A stretch of DNA of 64,000 nt from Streptomyces sp. NRRL F-4489 (GTDB taxonomy: Bacteria; Actinomycetota; Actinomycetes; Streptomycetales; Streptomycetaceae): positions 42,144-106,143 of the forward strand of contig NZ_LLZI01000013.1 of assembly GCF_001509485.1 (NCBI RefSeq), given 5' to 3'. A program made the translations under genes and the position numbers. Under the pieces are notes generated by a model. The model did no database searches and was not told the DNA's origin. It saw only the letters and a list, made by a program, of their open reading frames with translations. Each line of letters begins with the position of its first letter. Position 1 is the first letter of the stretch. Of this stretch, positions 40,646 through 50,319 are shown piece by piece.

Positions 40646-40970
40646 CGGGGGTGCCGCGGAAGCACTGTTTGTCGCTTCGGGCAACCGAATCGGCACCTCG
40701 GACATTCCCGGCACCGGGGCTGCGCCTACGACCAGACTGCCGGGACACACGCGCCCTCGCCTCTCGAACGCCGGCGGGCTACGGCGATGGCGCGGCGGGG
40801 CGCTCGGGGGGCGGGCGCCCAACACGACCCCACCCCCGCGAGAGCCGCCGTATGGCCAACGTCTAAAGTGGCGTGGTAAGCGCAAGCCTTTACCGGGTGT
40901 TCACCGCCGGCGGAGCTTGCTGGCCTTATCTCCGCGGCTGCGGCCGCTGACGTTACTTCCAGGGGTGTGC

Positions 40971-41921
40971 GTGACGGCCGTCGAAACCCGTCCTGCGGGG
41001 GGGCTCTCTCAGGTCCCCGGGAGTCCCGGTAACCGGCCGTTCGGTGCCCGGCTCAAGGCGTTCGTGGCGCTGACCAAACCGCGGGTCATCGAACTTCTGC
41101 TCATGACGACGGTGCCGGTGATGTTCCTGGCGGCCGGCGGGGTACCCGATCTGTGGCTGGTGCTGGCCACCTGTGTCGGCGGCTACCTCTCCGCCGGCGG
41201 CGCCGCCGCGTTCAACATGTACCTCGACCGCGACATCGACGCGATGATGGACCGCACCTCCCAGCGGCCGCTGGTGACGGGCATGGTCTCGCCGCGCGAG
41301 TGCCTGGTCTTCGCCACCGCCCTCGCGGTCGGCTCCACCGCGCTGTTCTGGTTCCTCGTCAACCCGCTGTCGGCGATGCTGTCCCTCGGCGCGCTGCTCT
41401 TCTACGTCGTGGTCTACACGATGATCCTCAAGCGGCGGACGAGCCAGAACATCGTCTGGGGCGGTATCGCGGGCTGCATGCCGGTCTTCATCGGCTGGTC
41501 GGCGGTGAAGAACGAGGTCTCCTGGGCGTCGTTCATCCTCTTCCTCGTCATCTTCTTCTGGACGCCGCCGCATTACTGGCCGCTGTCGATGAAGGTCACC
41601 GACGACTACAAGCGGGTCGGCGTGCCGATGCTGCCGGCCGTCGCCGGCAACAAGGTCGTCGCCCGGCAGATCGTCCTCTACAGCTGGGCGATGGTCGCGG
41701 TCTCGCTGCTGCTCCAGCCGCTGGGCTACACCGGGTGGTTCTACACCGCGGTCGCCGTCGCCTGCGGCGCCTTCTGGCTCCGCGAGGCGCACGCCCTGCA
41801 GTCCCGCGCCAAGGCCGGGATCACCGGGCCGAAGCTCAAGGAGATGCGGCTCTTCCACTGGTCCATCACCTACGTCTCGCTGCTCTTCGTCGCCATCGCG
41901 GTGGACCCCTTCCTGCGCTGA
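40971..41921 (+). CDS. ctaB: Protoheme IX farnesyltransferase (heme O synthase)
   Basis: Membrane prenyltransferase making heme O for cytochrome oxidase. 316 residues, about eight to nine hydrophobic helices. The two Asp-rich prenyl-diphosphate motifs are seen: [15 protein letters not shown] near residue 85 and [12 protein letters not shown] near 215. Two GTG codons (40965, 40971) fit; 40971 is chosen with AGGGGT just upstream. The frame is open for another 150 codons upstream, but that part has no family similarity. Heme A synthase lies 2.6 kb away. Confidence 0.94.
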   Translation: MTAVETRPAGGLSQVPGSPGNRPFGARLKAFVALTKPRVIELLLMTTVPVMFLAAGGVPDLWLVLATCVGGYLSAGGAAAFNMYLDRDIDAMMDRTSQRPLVTGMVSPRECLVFATALAVGSTALFWFLVNPLSAMLSLGALLFYVVVYTMILKRRTSQNIVWGGIAGCMPVFIGWSAVKNEVSWASFILFLVIFFWTPPHYWPLSMKVTDDYKRVGVPMLPAVAGNKVVARQIVLYSWAMVAVSLLLQPLGYTGWFYTAVAVACGAFWLREAHALQSRAKAGITGPKLKEMRLFHWSITYVSLLFVAIAVDPFLR

Positions 41922-41975
41922 GCGGGTGTGGGGGATCACCCCCACAACGGCGCTACCGGTGGGTAGCATGCTGGT

Positions 41976-42365
41976 ATGGCAGACACCCAGCAGGCGGACG
42001 GGCAGGCGGCGGCCGGCGGTACGGCCCCCGCGTCGACGGCACAGAAGCGGGCCGACCGGCGGGCCGAGCGGCTCGCCCGGCAGATCCGGGCCTTCGCGCG
42101 CACCCACGGCGGCGGCGCCGAGGGCCAGCTCGCCCACATCGGCCGCGGCCGCACCCGGATCGCCCTGGTCGGCGCGAACGGCGAATGGGGCACTCTCGTC
42201 GCCGACAGCTATCCGGCCGCCCGGCAGGCCGCCGAGCGCGCCGGTATCGAGCTGCACGACGACTTCGACGGCGAGCTGGCCGCCAAGGTCCGCACCGGCC
42301 CCTACGAGTGGTCCCGGATGGCCGGGATCCAGGTCGGCGGCCCGGCCAATCCTCCCGCTTCGTAA
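41976..42365 (+). CDS. Small conserved Streptomyces protein of unknown function
   Basis: 129 residues. A disordered Ala/Gln/Gly-rich first 20 residues, a basic helix (KRADRRAERLARQIRAF), then a small alpha/beta core with GRTRIALVGANGEWGTLV and ELHDDFDGELAAKVRTGPYEW. No catalytic motif or membrane segment. TAGCAT at 41964-41969 ends 6 bases before the ATG, so a leaderless mRNA is likely. Position next to ctaB is the only functional hint. Confidence 0.72.
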   Translation: MADTQQADGQAAAGGTAPASTAQKRADRRAERLARQIRAFARTHGGGAEGQLAHIGRGRTRIALVGANGEWGTLVADSYPAARQAAERAGIELHDDFDGELAAKVRTGPYEWSRMAGIQVGGPANPPAS

Positions 42366-42496
42366 GGCGTTGAGGCCCCGCCCCGGTGCCGTGCGCCGGG
42401 GCGCGCGGGCCGCTACCCCACCACCGGCTCGCCCGTTAAGCTCACCAGGCGCGGAGGCCCGGTCACGCCCCGCGCGCCCACGGCGAGGAGAGGCGG

Positions 42497-43543
42497 ATGG
42501 ACACACTCCCCCCGCTCATCGACCAGCACAGCCACGGCGCCGCCCACGGTGAATTCGGCCTGGGCACCTTCGAGGCCCAGCTCGCCGCCGCGGCCGGCGC
42601 CCGCGGCCCGGCCCCGGCCGGCACGAGCTCCTTCGACACCCGCACCGGCCTGGCGCTGCGCCGCTGGTGCCCACCGCTGCTCGGCCTGGAGCCGTACTGC
42701 CCACCGGTGCGCTATCTGGCCCGGCGGCGGGAGCTGGGCGCCTTCCACGCCCAGCGGGCGCTGCTGCGCGGCGCCGGGATCGGGACGTTCCTGGTGGAGG
42801 CCGGCGCCCCCGCCTCCCTGACCTCGGCCGGCGAACTGGCCACCGCCGCGGCGGCCCGTGCCCACGAGGTCGTCCGGCTCGAACCGCTCGCCGAGCAGGT
42901 CGCCGACACCTCCGGCAGCGTCGAGTCCTTCCTCGCCTACACCGCCGAGGCGCTGTACTCCGCCGCCCAGCACGCCACCGCCTTCGCCTCCGGCGCCGCG
43001 TACGGCGAGGGGCGGGCCCCGGAGGCGGGTGAGGTGCGGCGGGCCGCGGACCGCTGGCTGCGCGGCCGCCGCCCCGGTGAACGGCTCGGCGAGCCCGCGC
43101 TCGTCCGGCATCTGCTGTGGAGCGCGGTGGCCACCGGGCTGCCGGTGCAGCTGCACTGCGCCGATCCGCAGCCGCTGGTCCCCTTCTTACGGGCCACCGC
43201 CGGGCTGGGCTGCGATCTGGTGCTGCTGCCGGCCGTCCCGCACCACCGGCGGGCCGCGCAGCTCGCCGCCGAGTACGCCCATGTCTACGCGGACGCCGGC
43301 CCGTTCCCCGAGGAGACGCTGGCGCACGCGCCGTTCGGCAAGCTGCTGTTCTCCTCGGGCGCGCGCGGGCTGCCGGAGCTGTACGTCACCGCGGCGCGGC
43401 TGTTCGCCCGGGGCCTGGCGCGGGTGGTGGGGGAGTGGACCGCCGAGGGGCTGTGCGCCGCCGGGGACGCGCGGCGGATCACCGAGCTGGTCGGCTCGGG
43501 GACGGCGCGCCGGGTCTACCGGCTGGCGGCGGCCACGGGCTGA
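42497..43543 (+). CDS. Amidohydrolase-like (TIM-barrel metal hydrolase) protein
   Basis: 348 residues. The N-terminal DQHSHG resembles the HxH metal site of amidohydrolases, with later His/Asp candidates in QLHCADPQP (about 218) and YADAGPFPEET (about 265), as in metal-dependent TIM-barrel hydrolases. Substrate unknown. GCGAGGAGAG precedes the ATG by 4-13 bases. Its 3' end overlaps the convergent ctaA gene by 28 bases. Confidence 0.7.
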   Translation: MDTLPPLIDQHSHGAAHGEFGLGTFEAQLAAAAGARGPAPAGTSSFDTRTGLALRRWCPPLLGLEPYCPPVRYLARRRELGAFHAQRALLRGAGIGTFLVEAGAPASLTSAGELATAAAARAHEVVRLEPLAEQVADTSGSVESFLAYTAEALYSAAQHATAFASGAAYGEGRAPEAGEVRRAADRWLRGRRPGERLGEPALVRHLLWSAVATGLPVQLHCADPQPLVPFLRATAGLGCDLVLLPAVPHHRRAAQLAAEYAHVYADAGPFPEETLAHAPFGKLLFSSGARGLPELYVTAARLFARGLARVVGEWTAEGLCAAGDARRITELVGSGTARRVYRLAAATG

Positions 43544-44520
43544 GCGTCCGGCGCCGCACCGGCCTTCGCCGGGGCCGCTCCGTCCCCCGGGAGCGGACCG
43601 CGGTCGCGCAGCGACAGGCTGACCCGCAGCACCGCGATCCACACCAGCGTCGAGCCCAGCATGTGCAGTCCGACGACGAACTCCGGCAGGCCGGTGAAGT
43701 ACTGGACGTAGCCGATGACGCCCTGGAAGGCGAGGCACCCGAGGAGTTCCAGCGCCGCCCGGCGGGCCGGGGCCGGGGCCTTGACCGCGCGCAGCACGAA
43801 CCACAGCGCCACGCTCAGGCCGACCACGATGTAGACGAAGTCGACGTGGAGCTGGGTGACTTCCTGCCAGTTCAGCGGGATGCGGTGCACCTCGCGCGCA
43901 TCGCCGGCGTGCGGGCCGGTGCCGGTGACGACGGTGCCGATGACGGTCAGCGCGGCGGTCGCGGTGACCAGCAGCCAGGACAGCTGGCGGACCGGCCGGG
44001 CCACCGCGTCGCGCGGCTCCTCGTCACCCTCCTTGGCCCGCTGCCAGCTCAGCACGGAGACCGTGAGCAGGGCCGTGGTCAGCAGGAAGTGCGCGGCGAC
44101 GAGGTAGGGGTTCAGGCCGGTCAGGACGACGATGCCGCCCCAGACCGCGTTGCCCATCACGATCCAGAACTGCGCCCAGCCGAGCCGGGTGAGCGAGCGG
44201 CGGCGCGGGGCGCGGGCGCGGGCGGCGATGATGAACAGCCCGATGAAGGCGCACAGTACGTACGTCAGCAGGCGGTTGCCGAACTCGATCAGGCCGTGGA
44301 CGCCCATCTCGGCGGTGGGGGTGAGGCTGTCCGCCGTGCACCGGGGCCAGGTCGAGCAGCCCAGGCCGGACTCGGTCAGCCGGACCGCGCCGCCGGTCAC
44401 GACGATGATCACGGCCATCACCACGGTGGCGAGCGCCGCCCGCTCGACGAAGCGCGCGGAGGGCTGCCAGCGGCGGGCGATCAGCTCAAGGGGATTCAGC
44501 GTGTTCGGCACGTGAGACAT
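43516..44520 (-). CDS. ctaA: Heme A synthase
   Basis: COX15/CtaA membrane enzyme that oxidises heme O to heme A for the aa3-type oxidase. 334 residues, eight hydrophobic helices. The extracytoplasmic Cys pair is in GLGCSTWPRC (about 53-62). Heme-ligand His candidates are in VHGLIEFGNR, AAHFLLTT, QLHVDF and GLHMLGS. No clear ribosome site precedes the ATG. It follows the ABC exporter genes on the same strand after 70 bases. The Ala/Pro-rich C-terminal 35 residues are cytoplasmic and variable. Confidence 0.93.
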   Translation of the reverse strand: MSHVPNTLNPLELIARRWQPSARFVERAALATVVMAVIIVVTGGAVRLTESGLGCSTWPRCTADSLTPTAEMGVHGLIEFGNRLLTYVLCAFIGLFIIAARARAPRRRSLTRLGWAQFWIVMGNAVWGGIVVLTGLNPYLVAAHFLLTTALLTVSVLSWQRAKEGDEEPRDAVARPVRQLSWLLVTATAALTVIGTVVTGTGPHAGDAREVHRIPLNWQEVTQLHVDFVYIVVGLSVALWFVLRAVKAPAPARRAALELLGCLAFQGVIGYVQYFTGLPEFVVGLHMLGSTLVWIAVLRVSLSLRDRGPLPGDGAAPAKAGAAPDAQPVAAASR

Positions 44521-44590
44521 CGTAGGCCGCGGCTTGTGCGTGTTTTCACGAGGGGGGCCCGAAATGCCGTACGGCGGGAGTGACCTGGGA

Positions 44591-45370
44591 TTACTCCCAG
44601 CGGAACCACTTCGCCGCGGCGCCCAGGCCCAGCACCGCCCACACCGCGAGGATCCCGAGGTCCGCCCAGGGCAGCCCGGCGCCGTGCTGGAGGACCGTCC
44701 GCAGCCCGTCGGAGAGCGCGGAGATCGGCAGGAACTGGAGCACCTGCTGGACCGCCGCGGGGAACTTCGTCAGCGGAACGATCACCCCGCCGCCGACCAG
44801 CAGCAGCAGGAAGACGAGGTTGGCGGCGGCCAGGGTGGCCTCGGCCTTGAGGGTGCCGGCCATCAGCAGCCCCAGCCCGGAGAACGCGGCGGTGCCGAGG
44901 ACCAGCAGCAGGACCACGGCGAGCGGGTTGCCGTGCGGCGACCAGCCCAGCGCCAGCGCGACCACGGTCAGCAGCGCGATCTGCAGGACCTCGGTGACCA
45001 GCACCGCGCAGGTCTTGGCGGTCATCAGCCCCCAGCGCGGCAGCGGCGAGACGGCCAGCCGCTTCAGGACGCCGTAGCGCCGCTCGAAGCCGGTGGCGAT
45101 GGCCTGCCCGGTGAACGCGGTGGACATCACGGCCAGGCCCAGCACGCCCGGGGTGAGGAAGTCCACCGGCTCGCCGGCGCCGGTGTCGATGATCCGGACG
45201 GCGGAGAACAGCACCAGCAGGAGCGTGGGGATGACGACGGTGAGCAGCAGCTGCTCGCCGTTGCGCAGCAGCATCCGGGTCTCCAGGGCGGCCTGCGCGC
45301 GGATCATCCGGGAAAGGGGGGCCGCCCCGGGGCGGGGGGTGAACGTACCGGTACCGGTGGCGGTGGTCAT
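44591..45370 (-). CDS. ABC-2 type transporter permease
   Basis: 259-residue membrane subunit of a DrrB/ABC-2 exporter with about six hydrophobic helices and the family signature FLPISALSDGLRTVLQHG near the C-terminus. The ATG overlaps the ATPase stop as ATGA, so the pair is translationally coupled. Cargo unknown. The location between sufR and ctaA is a conserved Streptomyces arrangement as I recall it, so a link to heme or membrane-redox maturation is possible but unproven. Confidence 0.88.
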   Translation of the reverse strand: MTTATGTGTFTPRPGAAPLSRMIRAQAALETRMLLRNGEQLLLTVVIPTLLLVLFSAVRIIDTGAGEPVDFLTPGVLGLAVMSTAFTGQAIATGFERRYGVLKRLAVSPLPRWGLMTAKTCAVLVTEVLQIALLTVVALALGWSPHGNPLAVVLLLVLGTAAFSGLGLLMAGTLKAEATLAAANLVFLLLLVGGGVIVPLTKFPAAVQQVLQFLPISALSDGLRTVLQHGAGLPWADLGILAVWAVLGLGAAAKWFRWE

Positions 45371-46329
45371 GCGCGCAGCTCCTTGCCGGTGAGCTCCAAG
45401 AAAACGTCCTCCAGGGTGTGGCGTTCGACGGCTATCGCGTCGGGCATGACGCCGTTCTGGGCGCACCAGGAGGTGACGGTGGCCAGCAGCTGGGGGTCGA
45501 TCCGGCCCTGGACGCGGTAGGTGCCGGCGGTCAGCTCGGCCGCCGCGCTGTCCGCGGGCAGCGCCTTGAGCAGCGAGGCGATGTCCAGACCGGGGCGGCC
45601 GGTGAAGCGCAGGCTGTTCTCCGCGCCGCCCTTGCACAGCGCCTCGGGGCTGCCCTGGGTGACGACCCGGCCGCCGTCGATGATCGCGACGTCGTCGGCG
45701 AGCTGCTCGGCCTCGTCCATGAAGTGGGTGGTCAGCACCACGCTGACGCCGTCGGTGCGCAGCTCCCGTACGAGGTCCCAGGTGGCGCGGCGGGCCTGCG
45801 GGTCCAGGCCGGCCGTCGGCTCGTCCAGGAAGACCAGCTCGGGGCGGCCGACCACGGCCATCGCCAGGGCGAGCCGCTGCTGCTGGCCGCCGGACAGCCG
45901 GCGGTAGGGCGTCCGCCCGCAGCCGCCCAGGCCCAGCCGGTCGATGAGCGCGTCCACGTCCAGGGGGTGGGCGTGCAGGGTGGCGGTGTGCCGCAGCATC
46001 TCCTCCGCGCGGGCGCCCGCGTAGACGCCACCCGATTGGAGCATCACGCCGATCCGGGGCCGCAGGGCGGCGGCGTCGGCGATCGGGTCCAGGCCGAGGA
46101 CGCGGACCCGGCCGGCGTCGGGGCGGCGGTAGCCCTCGCAGGTCTCGACGGTGGTGGTCTTGCCGGCGCCGTTCGGACCGAGCACGGCGGTCACCGCGCC
46201 GCGGGCGACGGTGAGGTCGAGCCCGTCCACGGCGGTCTTGGTGCCGTAGCGCTTGACCAGGCCGGTGACCTCGACGGCGGGCTCGCGGCCGGGCGATCGG
46301 GGGGCGTCCCCCGGGGAGGTGCTGGGCAT
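45367..46329 (-). CDS. ABC transporter ATP-binding protein (DrrA-like)
   Basis: 320-residue ATPase of the same exporter. Walker A GPNGAGKTT near 52-60, signature LSGGQQQRL near 150, Walker B LVFLDEPTAGLDP near 172, and switch His in TTHFMDEAEQ near 207; a DrrA-type C-terminal domain follows. The ATG at 46329 is chosen because TAGACT ends 7 bases upstream (leaderless), rather than the open frame up to 46422. Confidence 0.9.
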   Translation of the reverse strand: MPSTSPGDAPRSPGREPAVEVTGLVKRYGTKTAVDGLDLTVARGAVTAVLGPNGAGKTTTVETCEGYRRPDAGRVRVLGLDPIADAAALRPRIGVMLQSGGVYAGARAEEMLRHTATLHAHPLDVDALIDRLGLGGCGRTPYRRLSGGQQQRLALAMAVVGRPELVFLDEPTAGLDPQARRATWDLVRELRTDGVSVVLTTHFMDEAEQLADDVAIIDGGRVVTQGSPEALCKGGAENSLRFTGRPGLDIASLLKALPADSAAAELTAGTYRVQGRIDPQLLATVTSWCAQNGVMPDAIAVERHTLEDVFLELTGKELRA

Positions 46330-46336
46330 GCCGGGA

Positions 46337-46342
46337 AGTCTA
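46337..46342 (-). promoter_or_regulatory. -10 element of the ABC exporter operon
   Basis: TAGACT on the minus strand, 7 bases before the ATG; no obvious -35. It supports a leaderless message. Confidence 0.45.
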
Positions 46343-46506
46343 CGGAGCGCGGCGGGGGCGGCGGGAGCGGGGGATCGGACGGCCTCGGGCGCCGGCCCGC
46401 GGCGATTCCGCAGCGTCACCACTCACCCCGGAATTAGGTAACCCTTAGTGATCGAGGCCACCTGTCCGTGATCCGGACGAGGCTTGAATCGCTCCGGCGA
46501 ATTACG

Positions 46507-46520
46507 CAACAATGGCGTTG
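46507..46520. promoter_or_regulatory. SufR operator over the sufR start
   Basis: CAAC-N6-GTTG palindrome (46507-46520). This matches the SufR site reported, as I recall, for the Streptomyces avermitilis suf operon. Its last base is the first base of the GTG start, and it covers the likely -10 (AACAAT, 46508-46513), so bound SufR would block transcription initiation. Confidence 0.8.
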
Positions 46521-47338
46521 TGAAAAACGTGAGCGAGGAACGGAAGAGGCCAGCGGCCCGGCAGACCGCCGGCCCCGCCGCCTCCGCGCCTGCGCACGAC
46601 GACCAGCGCGGCACCCGCAACCGCGTCGCCCGCTCGATCCTCGACCACGGTCCGTCCACCGCGGCCGAGCTGGCGCTCCGCCTGGAGCTGACCCAGGCCG
46701 CGGTCCGCCGCCATCTGGACGCGCTGGCCGCCGAGGGCGTCGTGGAGCCCCGCGAGAAGCGGGTCTACGGTGCCCGCGGGCGCGGCCGGCCGGCCAAGGC
46801 GTTCGCCCTGACCGACTGCGGCCGCGACGCCTTCGACCAGGCGTACGACGACCTCGCCGCCGACGCGCTGCGCTGGATCGCGCAGAGCGCGGGCGGCGGC
46901 GCCAAGGGCGAGGCGGCGGTCGCCGCGTTCGCCCGGGCCCGGCTCGCCGCGCAGGCCGAGGGCTACCGCGAGGCGGTCGAGAGCGCCGACCCCGAGGCCC
47001 GCACCGAGGCCCTGGCGAAGGCGTTGACCGCGGACGGGTACGCTGCTACGGCGCGCAGCGCCCCCAACCCCCAGCTCGGTGAACAGCTCTGCCAGCACCA
47101 CTGCCCGGTCGTCCATGTCGCCGAGCAGTATCCGCAGCTGTGCGAGGCGGAGACCGAGGTCTTCTCCCGCCTGCTCGGGACCCATGTACAGCGCCTTGCC
47201 ACCATCGCCCACGGCGACGGGGTGTGCACGACCTTCGTCCCGAAGGCCGGCGCCGGCAAGGCGGCCCACCGCACCGGTGGGCACACCCCACAGACCACCA
47301 CAGCATCTGCAAGCACGGCCGGGAGGAACCCCGCATGA
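46520..47338 (+). CDS. sufR: Fe-S cluster-sensing repressor SufR
   Basis: 272-residue ArsR/DeoR-like winged-helix repressor of the suf operon. HTH near residues 38-80 ([20 protein letters not shown]). C-terminal Cys set with spacing C-x3-C-x12-C (CQHHC ... YPQLC) binds the [4Fe-4S] cluster in characterised SufR. GTG at 46520 is 6 bases after a -10-like AACAAT (leaderless); a second GTG at 46529 is possible. The stop overlaps sufB as ATGA, so the repressor is made with the operon it controls. Confidence 0.92.
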   Translation: MKNVSEERKRPAARQTAGPAASAPAHDDQRGTRNRVARSILDHGPSTAAELALRLELTQAAVRRHLDALAAEGVVEPREKRVYGARGRGRPAKAFALTDCGRDAFDQAYDDLAADALRWIAQSAGGGAKGEAAVAAFARARLAAQAEGYREAVESADPEARTEALAKALTADGYAATARSAPNPQLGEQLCQHHCPVVHVAEQYPQLCEAETEVFSRLLGTHVQRLATIAHGDGVCTTFVPKAGAGKAAHRTGGHTPQTTTASASTAGRNPA

Positions 47339-48756
47339 CGCTCCCCACGGAGACTGCTCACCCCGAGCTCGAGGGCCTGGGCAAGTACGAATACGGCTGG
47401 GCCGACTCCGACGTGGCCGGCGCTTCGGCGAAGCGCGGTCTCAACGAGGACGTCGTCCGCGACATCTCGGCGAAGAAGAACGAGCCGGAGTGGATGCTCA
47501 AGCTGCGCCTCAAGGGGCTCAAGCTGTTCGACAAGAAGCCCATGCCGACCTGGGGCTCCGACCTGTCGGGCATCGACTTCGACAACATCAAGTACTTCGT
47601 CCGCTCCACCGAGCAGCAGGCCACCTCCTGGGAGGAGCTGCCCGAGGACATCAAGAACACCTACGACAAGCTGGGCATCCCCGAGGCGGAGAAGCAGCGG
47701 CTGGTCGCCGGTGTCGCGGCGCAGTACGAGTCCGAGGTCGTGTACCACCAGATCCGCGAGGACCTGGAGAAGCAGGGCGTCATCTTCCTGGACACCGACA
47801 CCGCGCTCAAGGAGCACCCGGAGCTCTTCCAGGAGTACTTCGGCACGGTCATCCCGGTCGGTGACAACAAGTTCGCGTCGCTGAACACCGCCGTCTGGTC
47901 CGGCGGCTCGTTCATCTACGTCCCCAAGGGCGTGCACGTGGACATCCCGCTCCAGGCCTACTTCCGGATCAACACCGAGAACATGGGCCAGTTCGAGCGG
48001 ACGCTGATCATCGTCGACGAGGACGCCTACGTCCACTACGTCGAGGGCTGCACGGCGCCGATCTACAAGTCCGACTCGCTGCACTCCGCGGTCGTCGAGA
48101 TCATCGTCAAGAAGGGCGGCCGCTGCCGCTACACGACCATCCAGAACTGGTCGAACAACGTCTACAACCTCGTCACCAAGCGCGCCGTCGCCTACGAGGG
48201 CGCGACGATGGAGTGGGTCGACGGCAACCTCGGCTCCAAGGTCACCATGAAGTACCCGGCGGTCTACCTCATGGGCGAGCACGCCAAGGGCGAGACCCTG
48301 TCCATCGCCTTCGCGGGCGAGGGCCAGCACCAGGACGCCGGTTCCAAGATGGTCCACATGGCGCCGAACACCTCCTCCAACATCGTCTCCAAGTCGGTGG
48401 CGCGGGGCGGCGGCCGGACCTCCTACCGCGGCCTGGTCGAGATCGGCGAGGGCGCCGCCGGCTCGAAGTCCAACGTGCTGTGCGACGCGCTGCTGGTGGA
48501 CACCATCTCCCGCTCGGACACCTACCCCTACGTGGACGTCCGCGAGGACGACGTGTCCATGGGCCACGAGGCGACGGTCTCCAAGGTCAGCGAGGACCAG
48601 CTCTTCTACCTGATGGCGCGCGGCCTGTCCGAGGACGAGGCGATGGCGATGATCGTGCGCGGCTTCGTCGAGCCGATCGCCCGCGAGCTGCCGATGGAGT
48701 ACGCGCTGGAGCTCAACCGGCTGATCGAGCTGCAGATGGAAGGCGCGGTCGGCTGA
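47335..48756 (+). CDS. sufB: Fe-S cluster assembly scaffold SufB
   Basis: Core of the SufBCD scaffold on which Fe-S clusters are built. 473 residues. Conserved C-terminal beta-helix with [10 protein letters not shown] (about 232-241) and [13 protein letters not shown], the latter containing the functionally important Cys. No intein insertion is present, unlike some actinobacterial SufB. ATGA overlap with sufR. Confidence 0.97.
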   Translation: MTLPTETAHPELEGLGKYEYGWADSDVAGASAKRGLNEDVVRDISAKKNEPEWMLKLRLKGLKLFDKKPMPTWGSDLSGIDFDNIKYFVRSTEQQATSWEELPEDIKNTYDKLGIPEAEKQRLVAGVAAQYESEVVYHQIREDLEKQGVIFLDTDTALKEHPELFQEYFGTVIPVGDNKFASLNTAVWSGGSFIYVPKGVHVDIPLQAYFRINTENMGQFERTLIIVDEDAYVHYVEGCTAPIYKSDSLHSAVVEIIVKKGGRCRYTTIQNWSNNVYNLVTKRAVAYEGATMEWVDGNLGSKVTMKYPAVYLMGEHAKGETLSIAFAGEGQHQDAGSKMVHMAPNTSSNIVSKSVARGGGRTSYRGLVEIGEGAAGSKSNVLCDALLVDTISRSDTYPYVDVREDDVSMGHEATVSKVSEDQLFYLMARGLSEDEAMAMIVRGFVEPIARELPMEYALELNRLIELQMEGAVG

Positions 48757-48813
48757 CCGGCCCCCGCAGCGACCGACTCTCAAGAACGCAGAAAGCGAGC
48801 TAGACGAACAGCC

Positions 48814-49998
48814 ATGGCTGAGGCTCAGAACATCCCCCTGGGGTCCACGACCGCCGGCTCCGTCGCGGTGGCCGCGGAATCCACCGTCGCCACCCGGATG
48901 AGCGCCCCGCCGTCCTACGACGTGGCGGACTTCCCGGTGCCGCACGGCCGCGAGGAGGAGTGGCGGTTCACGCCGCTCGCCCGCCTCAAGGGCCTGCACG
49001 ACGGCAGCGCCGCGGCCGGCGGTCCGGACCTGAAGATCGACATCACCGCGCCGGAGGGCGTCACCCACGAGCTGGTCGACCGCACCGACCCGCGGGTCGG
49101 CAAGGCCGGCAAGCCCGTGGACCGCGTCGCCGCCCAGGCGTACAGCGCCTTCGAGAAGGCGTCGGTGGTCTCCGTCCCCAAGGAGACGGTCCTGACCGAG
49201 CCGATCCGGATCCGGGTGCACGGCGAGGGCGGCACCGCCTTCGGCCACCAGGTCGTCGAGCTGGGCGCGTTCGCCGAGGCCGTCGTGGTCATCGACCACA
49301 CCGGCTCCGGTGTGCTCGCCGCCAACGTCGACTACCTCCTCGGCGACGGCGCCAAGCTGACCGTCGTCTCCGTCCAGGACTGGGACGACGACGCCGTCCA
49401 CTGCGGCCAGCACAACGCCCTGGTCGGCCGGGACGCCACCTTCAAGTCCGTGGTCGTCACCTTCGGCGGCGACCTGGTCCGCCTCCACCCGCGGATCGAC
49501 TACGCGGGCCCCGGCGGCGAGGCCGAGCTGTACGGCCTGTACTTCACCGAGGCCGGCCAGCACCAGGAGCACCGCCTCTTCGTCGACCACGACACCCCCA
49601 ACTGCCGCTCCCACGTGACGTACAAGGGCGCGCTGCAGGGCCAGGAGGCGCACGCGGTCTGGATCGGCGACGTGCTCATCCAGGCGGCCGCCACCGGCAC
49701 CGACACCTACGAGCTCAACCGCAACCTCGTCCTCACCGACGGCGCGCGGGTCGACTCGGTCCCCAACCTCGAGATCGAGACCGGCGAGATCGTCGGCGCC
49801 GGCCACGCCTCGGCGACCGGCCGGTTCGACGACGAGCAGCTGTTCTACCTCATGGCGCGCGGCATCCCGGCCGACGAGGCGCGCCGCCTGGTCGTCCGCG
49901 GCTTCTTCGCCGAGCTGGTCCAGCAGATCGGCCTGCCGGACGTCGAGGAGCGCCTGATGAGCAAGATCGAGGCCGAGCTGGAAGCGTCCGCGGCATGA
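48814..49998 (+). CDS. sufD: Fe-S cluster assembly protein SufD
   Basis: Scaffold partner of SufB in the SufBC2D complex. 394 residues. The N-terminal PHGREEEWRFTPL block and the beta-helix with HQEHRLFVDHDTPNCRSHVTYKG (in parts) match the family; the functional His (HVTYKG region) is retained. It starts 57 bases after sufB with AGAAAGCGAG upstream. Stop overlaps the Rieske gene as ATGA. Confidence 0.96.
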   Translation: MAEAQNIPLGSTTAGSVAVAAESTVATRMSAPPSYDVADFPVPHGREEEWRFTPLARLKGLHDGSAAAGGPDLKIDITAPEGVTHELVDRTDPRVGKAGKPVDRVAAQAYSAFEKASVVSVPKETVLTEPIRIRVHGEGGTAFGHQVVELGAFAEAVVVIDHTGSGVLAANVDYLLGDGAKLTVVSVQDWDDDAVHCGQHNALVGRDATFKSVVVTFGGDLVRLHPRIDYAGPGGEAELYGLYFTEAGQHQEHRLFVDHDTPNCRSHVTYKGALQGQEAHAVWIGDVLIQAAATGTDTYELNRNLVLTDGARVDSVPNLEIETGEIVGAGHASATGRFDDEQLFYLMARGIPADEARRLVVRGFFAELVQQIGLPDVEERLMSKIEAELEASAA

Positions 49999-50312
49999 GC
50001 TACGTACGCGTGGCCGCCCTGAGCGAGCTGGCCGAGGACACCCCCAAGCGGGTGGAGATCGACGGCACGCCGGTCTCGCTGGTGCGCACCGAGGGCGAGG
50101 TGTTCGCGATCAACGACATCTGCTCGCACGCGAACGTCTCGCTGTCCGAGGGCGAGGTCGAGGACTGCTCGATCGAGTGCTGGCTGCACGGCTCCAGCTT
50201 CGACCTGCGCACCGGCAAGCCGTCCGGCCTTCCCGCGACGCGCCCCGTCCCCGTATACCCCGTAAAGATCGAAGGGGACGACGTGCTCGTCTCCGTCACC
50301 CAGGAGTCCTGA
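49995..50312 (+). CDS. Rieske-type ferredoxin within the suf operon
   Basis: 105-residue bacterial Rieske [2Fe-2S] ferredoxin (dioxygenase-ferredoxin type). Cluster ligands C43/H45 (CSHAN) and C62/H65 (CWLHGSSF). No signal peptide, so cytosolic. Translationally coupled to sufD and 7 bases upstream of sufC. A role as electron donor or cluster acceptor during Suf assembly is inferred from position; this arrangement is common in actinobacteria. Confidence 0.93.
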   Translation: MSYVRVAALSELAEDTPKRVEIDGTPVSLVRTEGEVFAINDICSHANVSLSEGEVEDCSIECWLHGSSFDLRTGKPSGLPATRPVPVYPVKIEGDDVLVSVTQES

Positions 50313-50319
50313 GTCACCC

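Noticed and set aside
46432..46450. Iron-box-like TTAGGTAACCCTTAG between the ABC ATPase and sufR
   Set aside because: Only the first half resembles the DmdR/IdeR site; about 11 of 19 positions match and it is not a proper palindrome.
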